DNA of 64,000 nucleotides, from assembly GCA_021107945.1 (NCBI GenBank), contig JAIORV010000066.1:24146-88145 (forward strand), in the 5' to 3' direction. The notes under the pieces are model-generated. The model did not search any database. It had not been told where the DNA came from and was given only the letters and a program-made list of their open reading frames with translations. Of the stretch, positions 51,719 to 61,103 are shown piece by piece. Position 1 is the stretch's first letter; every line of letters begins with the position of its first letter. A program made the translations under genes and the position numbers. Source of the DNA: Vulcanimicrobiota bacterium. Its GTDB lineage: Bacteria; Vulcanimicrobiota; JAJTBE01.

Positions 51719-52650
51719 TATTCTACCTCCGTTTTTTTGAACCATTTTACAACTTTTCGAAGCCCCTCCTTCAGGGGTATTTCAGGTTTCCATTTTAGAA
51801 GATCCCCGGCTTTTGTAATATCAGGCTTTCTTCTCAAAGGGTCATTCTGTGGAAGTGGCTTGAAATCAAGTTGAAGGGATTTTCCAAATACTTCCTCCAA
51901 TTCCTGCACAAGCTCAAGAATTGTGTATTCAATAGGATTTCCGATATTAACAGGGTTCGAATAATCGGAATGATAAAGTCTGAATATACCCTCAATCAGG
52001 TCATCGACATAGCAAAAGCTCCTTGTTTGCTTTCCATCTCCAAAGACAGTAATAGGTTTCTCCTGAATTGCCTGCCTAATAAATGTAGGAATGACTCTGC
52101 CATCGTCGGGACGCATTCGAGGTCCGTATGTATTAAATATCCTGACCACTCGAACATCAACATCGTAAAATCTCTTATAAGCATATATCATGGCTTCTGA
52201 GAATCTCTTGGATTCATCATAAACCGATCTTATACCTCTTGGATTGACATTTCCAAAATATTCCTCGTTCTGTGGATGAACAAGGGGATCGCCATAGACT
52301 TCTGATGTGGAAGCCATGAAGAACCTTATTCCTCTTTTTCTGGCAAATTCAAGACAGTTTCTTGTTCCGACTGAATTCACGTCCATAATTTCCAGCGGTA
52401 TTTTATCAAAATCAATGGGACTTGCCGGGGATGCAAAATGTAGAATCCCATCAACTTTCTCTTCGACAGGGATGGATTCAATCACATTATGCTCCAGGAA
52501 TTTGAAATTCGAAGACTCGATATGGGCCACGTTTTGCGAACTTCCCGTAATCAGGTTATCTATACCGATAACATCATAACCTGCCCTAATGAAACGCTCC
52601 ACCAGATGTGACCCCAGAAAACCCGCCGCTCCTGTAATGACAACTTTCAA
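51715..52650 (-). CDS. uxs: UDP-glucuronate decarboxylase (UDP-xylose synthase)
   Basis: 311 residues from a TTG at 52650 with AGGAGG upstream. Short-chain dehydrogenase fold: NAD motif GAAGFLGSHLVE, acidic D32 region GIDNLITG, catalytic YxxxK in YDESKRFSEAM, and the Uxs-typical NTYGPRMRPDDGRVIP. It converts UDP-glucuronate to UDP-xylose and CO2. With ugd, which overlaps it by 4 bases, it supplies xylose for a surface polysaccharide. No glycosyltransferase is in the window. The dTDP-glucose dehydratase family is related, but the Uxs signature is clear. Confidence 0.88.
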   Translation of the reverse strand: MKVVITGAAGFLGSHLVERFIRAGYDVIGIDNLITGSSQNVAHIESSNFKFLEHNVIESIPVEEKVDGILHFASPASPIDFDKIPLEIMDVNSVGTRNCLEFARKRGIRFFMASTSEVYGDPLVHPQNEEYFGNVNPRGIRSVYDESKRFSEAMIYAYKRFYDVDVRVVRIFNTYGPRMRPDDGRVIPTFIRQAIQEKPITVFGDGKQTRSFCYVDDLIEGIFRLYHSDYSNPVNIGNPIEYTILELVQELEEVFGKSLQLDFKPLPQNDPLRRKPDITKAGDLLKWKPEIPLKEGLRKVVKWFKKTEVEY

Positions 52651-52670
52651 AATTGTTCCTCCTGTCCAAT

Positions 52671-53210
52671 CTATTCAATTTCGATTTTTTTACCCGGTTT
52701 CTCTTCCGATTTGACCGGAATTATTACCCTGAGTAAGCCATTCTTATAATTCGCTTTTATTTTGTCAGGAATGACTATAAAAGGAAGCGGAATTGAACGG
52801 GAAAATTTTCCCTCTCTTCTCTCCCTTACAAAATATTGGTCATCCTTAACATCAACTGACCGGAAGCAATTTCCTTTGACAATGAGAAGATCGGATGTGG
52901 CATGTATCTGGATGTTTTCCCTCGTGCATCCCGGAAGTGAAATATCGATGTGTAGATCACCGCTGTCCGCATACATATCTATCTCGGGTTGCCAGGGAAC
53001 ATCCATTGGAACCCCGCCGGGTTGACAGAATATATCGGAAATTAATTCGGTCATAGTGTTTTTAATAGTTTCAAGGCCCACTATAGGATCCCAGCCCGGC
53101 CTCATTCCTTTCCAGGGAACCGGATTATATATTTTCAATTTAACTTCGTTATTATTTTTCAGATTTTCCGGTTTTTTATCCATATTACTCCGATTTTTTT
53201 CATCAGCCAT
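52671..53210 (-). CDS. small heat-shock protein, Hsp20/alpha-crystallin type
   Basis: 179 residues from the ATG at 53210 (GAGAGGGG 11 bases upstream); a TTG at 53231 is possible. The alpha-crystallin domain runs from about 65 to 165 with PEIDMYADSGDLHIDISLPG, FVRERREGKFSRSIPLP, and the GLLRVIIP strand; a C-terminal Lys/Glu tail follows. It is an ATP-independent holdase in the cytoplasm. The N-terminal region has the usual Trp (PWKGMRPGWDP). First gene of the uxs-ugd unit by distance (20 bases), which is unusual company. No heat-shock promoter was confirmed. Confidence 0.9.
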   Translation of the reverse strand: MADEKNRSNMDKKPENLKNNNEVKLKIYNPVPWKGMRPGWDPIVGLETIKNTMTELISDIFCQPGGVPMDVPWQPEIDMYADSGDLHIDISLPGCTRENIQIHATSDLLIVKGNCFRSVDVKDDQYFVRERREGKFSRSIPLPFIVIPDKIKANYKNGLLRVIIPVKSEEKPGKKIEIE

Positions 53211-53297
53211 AAAAAATACAGCCCCTCTCAAAACTCTTGACTTTTATTGACGGTGATATGATTCTTTATTAAATCTAAAGATCCTCCGAATCACCGA

Positions 53298-53954
53298 TCA
53301 GTCATTTAAAAAACTCATAACAAATCTGTCGTTTATCTGATCCAGCAACATCGGTACAAATCCACGGTTCCATCCTGCGACATAGTTCTTGGAATAGCTC
53401 CATGGATACTCTTCTTCCATGAGGAATTCAATGGAGGGCATTTCATAAAGCATCGAGTCGGGGAATATGTAACCACGCCTGACTTTGTCGAAATTCTGAA
53501 GCATCTTAACATATTCTTCCCAGACCGGCAGATCTTCAACAGTGTCAAATACAACAGGATCTTCATAAGCACAGCCTTCAATCTTGCCCCACTGCCCCCG
53601 GTATGGGCCGTAAATCCGACATGAGAACGGGCGAACCGGATATATTACACATCCTCCTGCGCTCCCCCTGTAAAATGGGCAGATCCAGTTTTTGTAATAC
53701 ATTCGTTTATCAAGCCTGGCAAGGGTCATCGGCTCAAAATGAACACGAATCGGGATGTTGTTTTGCCTTAAATATTCATCGATTAAAAAGAACTCAGGCT
53801 CGTGTAAAGTCATGTAAAAATACGGATATTTACAGCATTTATAACACTCGCCACAATTTATTCCGGACGGCGTCATCTCTTTGAGATGTTCGTCCAGATA
53901 TTTGCAGTAATCAAGTACCGGTTTCAGGTTATTGTTTGCAATTTCAAGATTCAT
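53298..53954 (-). CDS. YkgJ-family Cys-cluster protein
   Basis: 218 residues. The N-terminal CGECYKCCKYP and later ICPFYRG, GGCVIYPVRPFSCRIYGPYRG match the CxxCxxCC family (YkgJ-like), which binds zinc or an iron-sulfur cluster. The rest is aromatic-rich. Cytosolic. It begins with ATGA overlap to the upstream secreted-protein gene. Confidence 0.82.
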   Translation of the reverse strand: MNLEIANNNLKPVLDYCKYLDEHLKEMTPSGINCGECYKCCKYPYFYMTLHEPEFFLIDEYLRQNNIPIRVHFEPMTLARLDKRMYYKNWICPFYRGSAGGCVIYPVRPFSCRIYGPYRGQWGKIEGCAYEDPVVFDTVEDLPVWEEYVKMLQNFDKVRRGYIFPDSMLYEMPSIEFLMEEEYPWSYSKNYVAGWNRGFVPMLLDQINDRFVMSFLND

Positions 53955-54688
53955 TTTTTAATAACAAATGCTTTCAAGTCCAGTCCCCTGGGGAAAGTCG
54001 GCATATTAATGAGCCTGTTGAACTCAACAATCACTCCGACATGATATTTGGGCAAGTAGAATTCGATTCCCCAGTATCCGTAAGGATGGTCATTCATTGG
54101 CACGCCCTCGATGGTATATTTGCCGTCAAGTGCCGCCTTGTACTTTGTGGAGCCTGCATCACTTGTTATCGTGAAGCCGTTGGGATCCTTTTTGTATGTG
54201 ACGTCTCCCTTTGCACCGGAAATCGAGAGAGAAGTGGCGGTTGATTTATATTTAAGCTTCCCGTCCGGCACCTGCATATTCAACTCATTTCTTGACCATA
54301 TCTCCGCCTCATAGTCGTTCCCCATAAAAGTAACGGTTCCACCGTTATCGCTCTCCTGTATCGTGATTTTACCCTCCGGGTATGTGATTGTGAGCAAGTC
54401 GGCTTCTTCACGAGTGATTGTTACCTTGCCGTCATCGGTTACAATGCTTGTTGAATTGAAGTTTCGCTCAAGCTTCGGGTTCTTCATCAATTCCGGCATA
54501 CAGACTATCGCTCCCCAGTGCTGATCCATTATAACGGTTTGATTCTGCCCGTTGACATTATATGTATTTCCCTGACGATACCCCAGGTTTGCTCCAAAAT
54601 CAAGATTAAAATCATAATTCTGTGAATAGGCCGTTGAGATCAAAACAAGAAGAAGAATTGATATTATGCATAATTTTAAAATTTTCAT
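53951..54688 (-). CDS. secreted protein of unknown function
   Basis: 245 residues from the ATG at 54688 (GGAGG upstream). Signal peptide KILKLCIISILLLVLISTAYSQ. The mature protein is a series of short beta repeats: VTITREEADLLTITYPEGKITIQ, GTVTFMGNDYEAEIWS, LSISGAKGDVTYKKDPNGFTITSDAG, suggesting a beta-solenoid or beta-sheet protein. No family recognised. Stop and start overlap with the YkgJ-like gene, and an FrsA-like hydrolase lies 38 bases upstream, so the three may be one operon. Confidence 0.65.
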   Translation of the reverse strand: MKILKLCIISILLLVLISTAYSQNYDFNLDFGANLGYRQGNTYNVNGQNQTVIMDQHWGAIVCMPELMKNPKLERNFNSTSIVTDDGKVTITREEADLLTITYPEGKITIQESDNGGTVTFMGNDYEAEIWSRNELNMQVPDGKLKYKSTATSLSISGAKGDVTYKKDPNGFTITSDAGSTKYKAALDGKYTIEGVPMNDHPYGYWGIEFYLPKYHVGVIVEFNRLINMPTFPRGLDLKAFVIKK

Positions 54689-54726
54689 ACTCTTTGCCTC
54701 CATTTGATTAATAATTGATAGATAAT

Positions 54727-56034
54727 TTAATTTTTACCCATCACATCATCGAGCCAGTTGAATACCATTTCGTTTGACAGGGTTATAGCTCCCATCTGGC
54801 AATGCGCCTGGGCGGTTTCTTTTCGTGAAAACACAAGATAAATTTTGGGACATTCCAGCTCGTCATAAAGCTTTTTGGGTTGATCCTTGAAGAAAATATC
54901 AGCCTTTGAGTCAATCACAAGCATATTACACTTGATTTTTTTGACACAATCCTTCAGATTATATTTTTCAATGGCCAACATCAACTTCGCCGGCGAATTG
55001 ACCCCAAATGCCCACATGCCATTGTTGAAGAACCATCTTATCTGAGTACTTTCTTTCATCACTTCCCCAATTTCTTTATTGAAATCTTTGGGATCTTCCT
55101 TTATGGAATTTATTGCCTCCGGGGGCATTGCTTTATACATACTCTCCGAGAAATCATATATCCCGCCATTGGCGATACATGCCTTTATTCGATGTTCAAA
55201 AGCAACCGCCCGGGGTGCCATGTAGCCACCCATGCTGATTCCCATCAATGCGATTCTGTCCACGTCAACATCTTTCCTATTCACGGCGTAATCCACAACA
55301 GGAGTAACAACCTTTTCCCAATCGGGTCTGAATGGAAGGTCCTGTTTTCTCAAGACTGCTCCCTGTCCGGGTCCCTCAAAAATCAGGCAGTGGTATCCCC
55401 TGTTTCTGGCCGCCTCACCTAAATGGAAATACAGCTCCTCGCCTGTTCCATCGAAGCCTGTTTGTACTATCAGTAGAGGTCGCTTTTCTCCAGCAGGAGC
55501 AGCGCTTATGAAATATCCCGGCAATGTTGTGTCCTCATAAGGTATCTTGACAATTTCAATATATGGCAGAGAGGCAATCCCTCTTTTGAAGCATTCAACG
55601 CTGTTACTCCAGGTAATTATGGACTTTGCTCTATGCTCCGGCGCGTGCATATAAAATCCCGCACTACGGTAATAATTGCATGCCCTGAAATAAGCTGACC
55701 GGGCGGATACGACATGCCCTTCTTTCTCGAATTTCTTCGCCAAGTCGTTAATCCTGTTTGCGGTTCTCGACCATTCCAGGAACCAGCTCATGTCATTGCC
55801 ATCCTTGATGCGCAACGCTGTCTGGATACATTCGCCCAGATCCGAGCCTCCGCCATGAGCGGCTCCCAGAACCCGGATGAACTCGAATACAAAACAATCA
55901 TCCTGAAAGATAAAGCCGTCGTACCAGTTTGAAGGAGTTTGCTCTTTCGATTCATCGGCGACTGCAAACGGACTGACAGCAAGAAGCATAACCAGCAAGA
56001 GTGCAACTACCGGGATGGTTTTTCTTAAACTCAT
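54727..56034 (-). CDS. secreted alpha/beta hydrolase, FrsA/DUF1100-like esterase
   Basis: 435 residues. Signal peptide SLRKTIPVVALLLVMLLAVSPFAVA. The catalytic part has LLIVQTGFDGTGEE (oxyanion), CLIFEGPGQGAVLR, nucleophile MGISMGGYMAP (about 278), the acid in LVIDSKADIFF and the His in ETAQAHCQMGA. The GISMGG and AQAHCQxGA pair is that of the FrsA/2,6-dihydroxypseudooxynicotine hydrolase group. The first 130 residues form a helical cap with CNYYRSAGFYMHAPEHR. Substrate unknown, acts outside the cytoplasm. Confidence 0.82.
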   Translation of the reverse strand: MSLRKTIPVVALLLVMLLAVSPFAVADESKEQTPSNWYDGFIFQDDCFVFEFIRVLGAAHGGGSDLGECIQTALRIKDGNDMSWFLEWSRTANRINDLAKKFEKEGHVVSARSAYFRACNYYRSAGFYMHAPEHRAKSIITWSNSVECFKRGIASLPYIEIVKIPYEDTTLPGYFISAAPAGEKRPLLIVQTGFDGTGEELYFHLGEAARNRGYHCLIFEGPGQGAVLRKQDLPFRPDWEKVVTPVVDYAVNRKDVDVDRIALMGISMGGYMAPRAVAFEHRIKACIANGGIYDFSESMYKAMPPEAINSIKEDPKDFNKEIGEVMKESTQIRWFFNNGMWAFGVNSPAKLMLAIEKYNLKDCVKKIKCNMLVIDSKADIFFKDQPKKLYDELECPKIYLVFSRKETAQAHCQMGAITLSNEMVFNWLDDVMGKN

Positions 56035-56471
56035 GATTGAACCTCCTGATTATTTTATATTTCTTAGATTTCGCACACCTGACATCTTTTAATTAAGCCA
56101 CGAATATCGAGCCTGGAATTTCGAGCCTGGAAGGCTCTCCTACAGTGGGAGGTCAGAAAATCACCCCTATATCCATTTCTGCGCAACTCCTTGTGAAGCC
56201 TCTTCCAACTCTTCCATTCCTGCATTTTCTTCATGCGAAGTCTTCTGCGAATCTATTCCATTACCTTGTTGAAGAGTCCTTTGCAATTTGCCGGCAGAAA
56301 ATAATTCGCCCAACCCTGCAAAACAGGATTGAGGCGTTTTATCATTTCCTTCAAACTCATATTTTTGGAACATACATGGAACTTGTTTGCGACATTAAAT
56401 CGTTTTATTATTGTTTTAGTGGACTAATAAAAACAGGGATATTCCATCGAGACAGAAAGGAAGAAATTATA
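56035..56471. other. 437-base intergenic region
   Basis: Contains the TTCTTAGATTTCGCAC repeat (56061-56096), a TGTAGGAG-type hairpin (56121-56145) and about 300 bases with no clear element. The 109 codons preceding the PQQ-repeat gene are open in frame, but no ribosome site supports them. Confidence 0.55.
56061..56096. repeat. TTCTTAGATTTCGCAC repeat, copy 1
   Basis: Starts TTCTTAGATTTCGCACACCT and continues GACATCTTTTAATTAA. A copy with one difference is at 63953-63988, the right edge of the window. Confidence 0.75.
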
Positions 56472-57824
56472 ATGAATGGAAGCATCGGGGCAATAAATCC
56501 GGTAGTATTTAACGGGAGTACACATTCCGGAGAAACGAAATTCAACCCTGTTTTTATGAATATAACCGATTCATACAAACCCGGCAATAGGGGTAGTGGA
56601 GAGGTAGTGGATATAAAAAAAGCATTAGATGTTCTATCGAGAACGAAAACACTATCACATCCAAAACTCTTATGGGAATATGAGGCAGAAGGCACTGTGC
56701 CGTCTTCTCCTCTTATCGCTCCTGACGGGACTATATATGTGGGGAGTTGTGATCATAAACTATATGCTTTTGATGGAAAAACAGGGGAAAAGAAATGGGA
56801 CTTAGAAACGGGAAAATGGGTGGTATCAACTCCTGCAATCGGTCCCGACGGAAAAATTATTTTTGGAAGCACCGATAACAGCATACGTGCTGTTGATGGG
56901 AAAACAGGAGAGGAGAAGTGGATTTTTAAAACTATCGGTGGCTCAAGTTCTTCTCCTGTCATCAATTCTGAAGGAACAGTTTTTGTCGGAGCTGGAGTCT
57001 ATTTTCATGCAATAGATGGAAATACAGGGAAAGAAAAATGGAGGTTCCAAACGGGAAAATGGGTTGCGTCTTCTCCCGCTATTGGATCAGACGGAACCGT
57101 ATTCGTGGGAAGTTACGATAATAGGTTATATGCGCTTGACGGCGAAACAGGAAAGAAAAAATGGCATTTTTCAACCGGGGGTGGTGTACATTCTTCCCCT
57201 GCCATTGGACCGGATGGGACAGTATATGTGGGAAGTCAAGATTCTAATATATATGCCCTTGACGGAAAAACCAGAAAATTGAAATGGAAATTTAAAACGG
57301 GAGATTCGGTAATGTCTTCTCCCGTAATAGGCCCCAATGGAATAGTGTATGTGGGAAGCAATGATAAGAAAGTTTATGCTATTGACGGAAAGACCGGGGC
57401 GAAAATATGGGAATATAGAACAAGAGGTCCGGTAACATCTTCTCCTGCGGTTGGACCTGACGGTACCGTATATGTGGGGAGCGAAGACCATAAGATATAT
57501 GCTATTGACGGGAAACTGGGAAAAAAGAAATGGGAGTTTGAGACAGGTTATATTGTTAAGTCTTCTCCGGCGATTGGCTCTGACGGAACTTTATATGTAG
57601 GAAGCAATGATCATAAAATATATGCGATCAAGCAAATCCTGGAATTAGAAGATTTAATTGAAGAAGTGGATAATGAATTAGAAATAGATAACAAGGAAGA
57701 TATCAAGGAAGATATCAAGGGAGATAAAGCAAGCATTGAAGTAGGAGAAAATTTTGTAGATATCGGCGGCGTGAAACTACCCAGAGGGACTATGTTCTTT
57801 GCCGACATGAAATATATGAATTAA
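56472..57824 (+). CDS. PQQ-type beta-propeller repeat protein
   Basis: 450 residues from the ATG at 56472 (AAGGA upstream); an in-frame extension of 109 codons is not supported. After a 60-residue leader without a signal peptide come about nine near-identical repeats of some 40 residues: DGTVYVGSxDxKLYALDGKTGKKKWxFxTG then SSPAIGP. This is the PQQ/quinoprotein-type blade found in BamB and related proteins. No PQQ-binding Trp-docking is evident, so a scaffold role is likely. An acidic linker (LEDLIEEVDNELEIDNKEDIKED) precedes a last segment, IGGVKLPRGTMFFADMKY. Whether it is exported is unclear. Confidence 0.82.
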   Translation: MNGSIGAINPVVFNGSTHSGETKFNPVFMNITDSYKPGNRGSGEVVDIKKALDVLSRTKTLSHPKLLWEYEAEGTVPSSPLIAPDGTIYVGSCDHKLYAFDGKTGEKKWDLETGKWVVSTPAIGPDGKIIFGSTDNSIRAVDGKTGEEKWIFKTIGGSSSSPVINSEGTVFVGAGVYFHAIDGNTGKEKWRFQTGKWVASSPAIGSDGTVFVGSYDNRLYALDGETGKKKWHFSTGGGVHSSPAIGPDGTVYVGSQDSNIYALDGKTRKLKWKFKTGDSVMSSPVIGPNGIVYVGSNDKKVYAIDGKTGAKIWEYRTRGPVTSSPAVGPDGTVYVGSEDHKIYAIDGKLGKKKWEFETGYIVKSSPAIGSDGTLYVGSNDHKIYAIKQILELEDLIEEVDNELEIDNKEDIKEDIKGDKASIEVGENFVDIGGVKLPRGTMFFADMKYMN

Positions 57825-57923
57825 CAAACAAATCTACTATCCGTTATCCCCTCCGTGTTCTCCGTGTCTCCGTGGTTAAAAATCCGACATCCGTTTCCCG
57901 TTTCCCGTTTCCCGTCTCCCGCC

Positions 57924-57986
57924 TCAGTAGAGAGCCAAATATCTCTCGATCTCCCAGTTATGAACCTTTTCGTTATATCTAATTAG
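57924..57986 (-). pseudogene. relict of the 3' end of a glutamine synthetase gene (glnA)
   Basis: On the minus strand the codons read LIRYNEKVHNWEIERYLALY and then TGA. Type I glutamine synthetases commonly end with a V..WE...Y segment like this. Upstream of the match the frame runs into the GGTGTCTGTCCC inverted repeat, so the rest of the gene is lost or was never here. Confidence 0.5.
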
Positions 57987-58021
57987 GGACGGGATTTAAT
58001 TGGTGTCTGTCCCTAATTAAT
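57981..58021. repeat. GGTGTCTGTCCC-type inverted repeat, copy 2
   Basis: AATTAGGGAC and GTCCCTAATT face each other around GGGATTTAATTGGTGTCT. Related to the single arm at 44409. Confidence 0.65.
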
Positions 58022-58069
58022 ATATCCCGGTTATTTCCCGTTTCCCACTTCCCGTTTACAACATAGAAC

Positions 58070-58142
58070 ATAGAAAACGCAGAGGCATCAATTTATTTTT
58101 CGGTTATTCTCTGCGAACTCAGCGATCTCTGCGTTGAAGAAA
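58070..58142. repeat. CGCAGAG-family inverted repeat
   Basis: AAAACGCAGAGGCATC faces TTCTCTGCGAACTCAGCGAT and CTCTGCGTT. Confidence 0.6.
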
Positions 58143-58438
58143 CACTTGTTTGACGGGACCTATTGGATTAGTTCTTAATCATGAAAAAATAGGGCAAATG
58201 GGGAATACCTGATTATTCTTTTTGCACATATAATTAAAAGCGATAAGAAAGTTTTTACTTATGGGAAGGACATAAAAGACGCTATAAATATCGTCGCCTC
58301 ATTCTCCCCTATATAGAATGGGGTTTCCACTCTCGACTTCCCGATGAATTGAGATGTTGGAAACCCGGGATCAGTTACATTTCTGTAATTAATTATACAA
58401 ACCATAACTGATTCAAAAAGACGAAGGGAGACGAGACG

Positions 58439-60631
58439 ATGAATAGATTTTCAAGATCAATCACATTCTTCACAATTCTAATTGCCATTTTCATTGTTCC
58501 GCTAATTTATTCAGGATGTGGCGTTGGCGGGGAGCAGACTTCAGACAATCAGGCGATAGACGAGGTCGCCTCGACAAATCGGACTTCCCTTGAACTATCT
58601 AAATCAAACAGTAAATCATTAATTAGTTCATCCGATTTTGACGTGGAATTTTCCGTCACCAGCGACTGGGGCTCTGGATTTGTCAGCGATATAATGGTGA
58701 AGAACTCTGGACAGGAAGAAATCAAAGAATGGCGGCTTGAGTTTGATTTCGATCACAATATAACAGGTATCTGGAATGCCCGCATTATAGAGCACCAGGG
58801 AAATCATTATGTGATCGAGGGTGAATCTTACAATTCCGGGATTTCTCCTGGCGGCATGGTTTCATTCGGATTCCAGGGAATGCCCGGCAATGTAAGCGTC
58901 AATCCTGCAAATTACATCCTGAGCGGCGATACCCCCACACCCACACCGCCGGAAGACGACGAATATACTAACGGTGATGTCACAATCACATACAAGACCG
59001 TTAACGACTGGGGAAGCGGATTCACCGGCGAAATCACAGTGAAAAACAATGGAAGCCAGGATATAAAAGATTGGGCTGTCGAGTTCGATTTCAATCATGA
59101 CATAACAAGTATATGGAATGCCCTGGTCAGCTCACACACAGGCAGTCATTTCAATATTACACCCGAGACATACAACGGGACAATATCCCCCGGCGGAAGT
59201 GTCTCATTCGGGTTTGTCGGATCTCCGGGAAATGTGACGCAGGGGCCGTCGAGCATGGTTTTAAGCGGAGTATTACCACAACCAACTCCCACACCTACCC
59301 CGGAACCCACACAGACACCTGAGCCCACTCCTTCACCGGAGCCGACCCAGGAGCCTACTCCCACACCCACAGTATCTCCATCACCCACACCGGAACCGAC
59401 TCAGGAGCCTACTCCTACCCCGACTCCCCCTTCAGGCGACAAAAGAATCGTCGCATACTTCGTCAACTGGGGGATATATGGCCGGAATTATAATGTTACG
59501 GATATACCGGCGGATAAAATCACCCACATCAATTATGCCTTCTTTGCCATAGACAGCGCTACCAAAACGGTGAAAATGATAGACACCTGGGCTGATATTG
59601 AGAAAGTATTCACCGGCGACGAAGACAAGGGCTTCCCCGATCAGACATGGGATCAATCCGCAAGAGGCGAGGCCGGAAACCTGGGAAGATTGAAACAATT
59701 GAAAGCTCTTTATCCTCATATAAAAACCCAGATGTCAATCGGCGGATGGACACTTAGCTATAATTTCCCCGATATTGCAAGGACGCAGGAAGCAAGGCAG
59801 ACTTTCGTCTCATCTTGCGTGGCGATGATGACGAAATATGATTTCGACGGTATTGATATAGACTGGGAATACCCGGGAGCTGCGGACAAGGTAAACTGCA
59901 CCTTATTGATGCAGGAATTCAGGACACAACTGGACGAGCAGGGACAAATTGACGGTAAACAATATCTCCTGTCCATGGCAGGCCCTGCCGGGCACGATAA
60001 GCTTGCTAACATGGAATTAGATAAACTCGCCAATAGTCTTGATTTCCTGAATATTATGACATACGATTTCCATGGCGGATGGGACAGCTCAACCAATCAC
60101 CATTCACCACTTTATTTGAATCCCAATGATCCCATAAATCCGATTGACCGTGAATATTTGAATAATGACTGGACGATCAATTACTACATAAATGCCGGAA
60201 TGCCCCCTGAAAAACTTAGTATGGGTATACCGTTTTATGGCAGAGCATGGGAAGAAGTTTCCGATGTCAACAACGGGCTTTTCCAGGCAGGTCCGAGCTT
60301 GCCCAACACAGGAATATCCGGGAACTGGGAACCGGGATACATTGATTATTGGGGGATACAGGAGCTGCTTTCCGACACCGCAAATTATACAGTTTACCGT
60401 GACGAACATGCAAAAGTACCGTGGGTTTACGGGAAGAACCTGACCTCTTCCAAGACAAACGGCGGAATGTTTGTTACATTCGAAGATCCAATATCCGTCA
60501 CAAACAAGATGAAATATCTCAAGGACAATAATCTTGGTGGAGTGATGTTCTGGGAGCTTTCCGGCGATGTTAGGGATATAAATGATCCCCGTTCTCTTTT
60601 AAGAGCAATATATTCGGAGATTGGGAGATAA
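58439..60631 (+). CDS. GH18 chitinase lipoprotein with two CBM2-like domains
   Basis: 730 residues. The lipoprotein signal ends [10 protein letters not shown]. Two CBM2-like modules at about 64-160 and 180-275 share SDWGSGFxxxIxVKNxG, IKxWxxEFDF and ISPGGxVSFGFxGxPGNV, which is the cellulose/chitin-binding type 2 layout with exposed Trp. A Pro/Thr linker ([12 protein letters not shown]) runs from about 280 to 340. The GH18 catalytic barrel follows: DxxDxDxE as DGIDIDWE (about 468-476), and the closing MFWELSGD strand. The Glu is the proton donor, so it should hydrolyse chitin at the cell surface. A paralogue lies 470 bases downstream. Confidence 0.93.
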   Translation: MNRFSRSITFFTILIAIFIVPLIYSGCGVGGEQTSDNQAIDEVASTNRTSLELSKSNSKSLISSSDFDVEFSVTSDWGSGFVSDIMVKNSGQEEIKEWRLEFDFDHNITGIWNARIIEHQGNHYVIEGESYNSGISPGGMVSFGFQGMPGNVSVNPANYILSGDTPTPTPPEDDEYTNGDVTITYKTVNDWGSGFTGEITVKNNGSQDIKDWAVEFDFNHDITSIWNALVSSHTGSHFNITPETYNGTISPGGSVSFGFVGSPGNVTQGPSSMVLSGVLPQPTPTPTPEPTQTPEPTPSPEPTQEPTPTPTVSPSPTPEPTQEPTPTPTPPSGDKRIVAYFVNWGIYGRNYNVTDIPADKITHINYAFFAIDSATKTVKMIDTWADIEKVFTGDEDKGFPDQTWDQSARGEAGNLGRLKQLKALYPHIKTQMSIGGWTLSYNFPDIARTQEARQTFVSSCVAMMTKYDFDGIDIDWEYPGAADKVNCTLLMQEFRTQLDEQGQIDGKQYLLSMAGPAGHDKLANMELDKLANSLDFLNIMTYDFHGGWDSSTNHHSPLYLNPNDPINPIDREYLNNDWTINYYINAGMPPEKLSMGIPFYGRAWEEVSDVNNGLFQAGPSLPNTGISGNWEPGYIDYWGIQELLSDTANYTVYRDEHAKVPWVYGKNLTSSKTNGGMFVTFEDPISVTNKMKYLKDNNLGGVMFWELSGDVRDINDPRSLLRAIYSEIGR

Positions 60632-60658
60632 CGGAGAACGGAGGTTAGAGGTCAGATC

Positions 60659-60687
60659 TGTAGGAGGGACGTCCCCGTCCCGATAAA
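60659..60687 (+). repeat. TGTAGGAG hairpin repeat
   Basis: TGTAGGAGGGACGTCCCCGT and CCCGATAAA. Nearly identical to 62734-62763. Confidence 0.75.
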
Positions 60688-60766
60688 AGGAAAATGGAGG
60701 TTGGAAAATGGAAAATGGATGACGGACAATGGATCTCGTTTCCCACGTCCCCTTTCCCATTTCCCT

Positions 60767-60795
60767 TATAGGAGGGACGTCCCTATCCCGACAAA
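60767..60795 (+). repeat. TGTAGGAG-type hairpin repeat, diverged
   Basis: TTATAGGAGGGACGTCCCTA then TCCCGACAAA. The hairpin core GGGACGTCCC is a perfect palindrome. Confidence 0.7.
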
Positions 60796-61103
60796 TGGAT
60801 TACGGAGGCCGGAGGTCAGATGCTGTAAAACAACATTTTCAATTGAGCTATTGAGATAACGAAGGATAATTGTCTTTCACATAGAATTAAAATAATCTAC
60901 CACAACTATTTACTGCTCACCCACTGCGTTGATGACAACAATTACTGATAATTATTCAATCGAATGTCAAGCATAGAAAAAACACAAAAAGTCACAACCT
61001 AACCAAAACTTTTTATTAAAACGGTTTTGAAAACTGGACTCACTTTAAATTTAATATTAATATTTATATTTATAGAATGTTAAACATAAAGGGAGGTTAT
61101 ATC

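Larger units (their letters stand above)
57825..58438. other. 614-base intergenic region with repeat tracts and a relict
   Basis: Holds CCGTGTTCTCCGTGTCTCCG words, TTTCCCG heptamers at 57892-57920, a glutamine-synthetase 3' relict (57924-57986), a GGTGTCTGTCCC hairpin (57981-58021), another TTCCCG tract and a CGCAGAG tract (58070-58142). The last 250 bases are AT-rich and should hold the chitinase promoter. Confidence 0.6.
60632..61103. other. 472-base intergenic region with purine-rich word repeats
   Basis: Two TGTAGGAG hairpins (60659-60687, 60767-60795) enclose a tract of GGAAAATGG and GGATGACGGA words and its pyrimidine-rich counterpart TTTCCCATTTCCC. GGAGGTTAGAGGTCAGAT occurs on both sides. 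The last 250 bases are AT-rich, without a gene. Confidence 0.65.

Noticed and set aside
56145..56471. 109-codon in-frame extension of the PQQ-repeat gene
   Set aside because: The first ATG has no ribosome site, whereas AAGGA precedes 56472. The extension has no domain.
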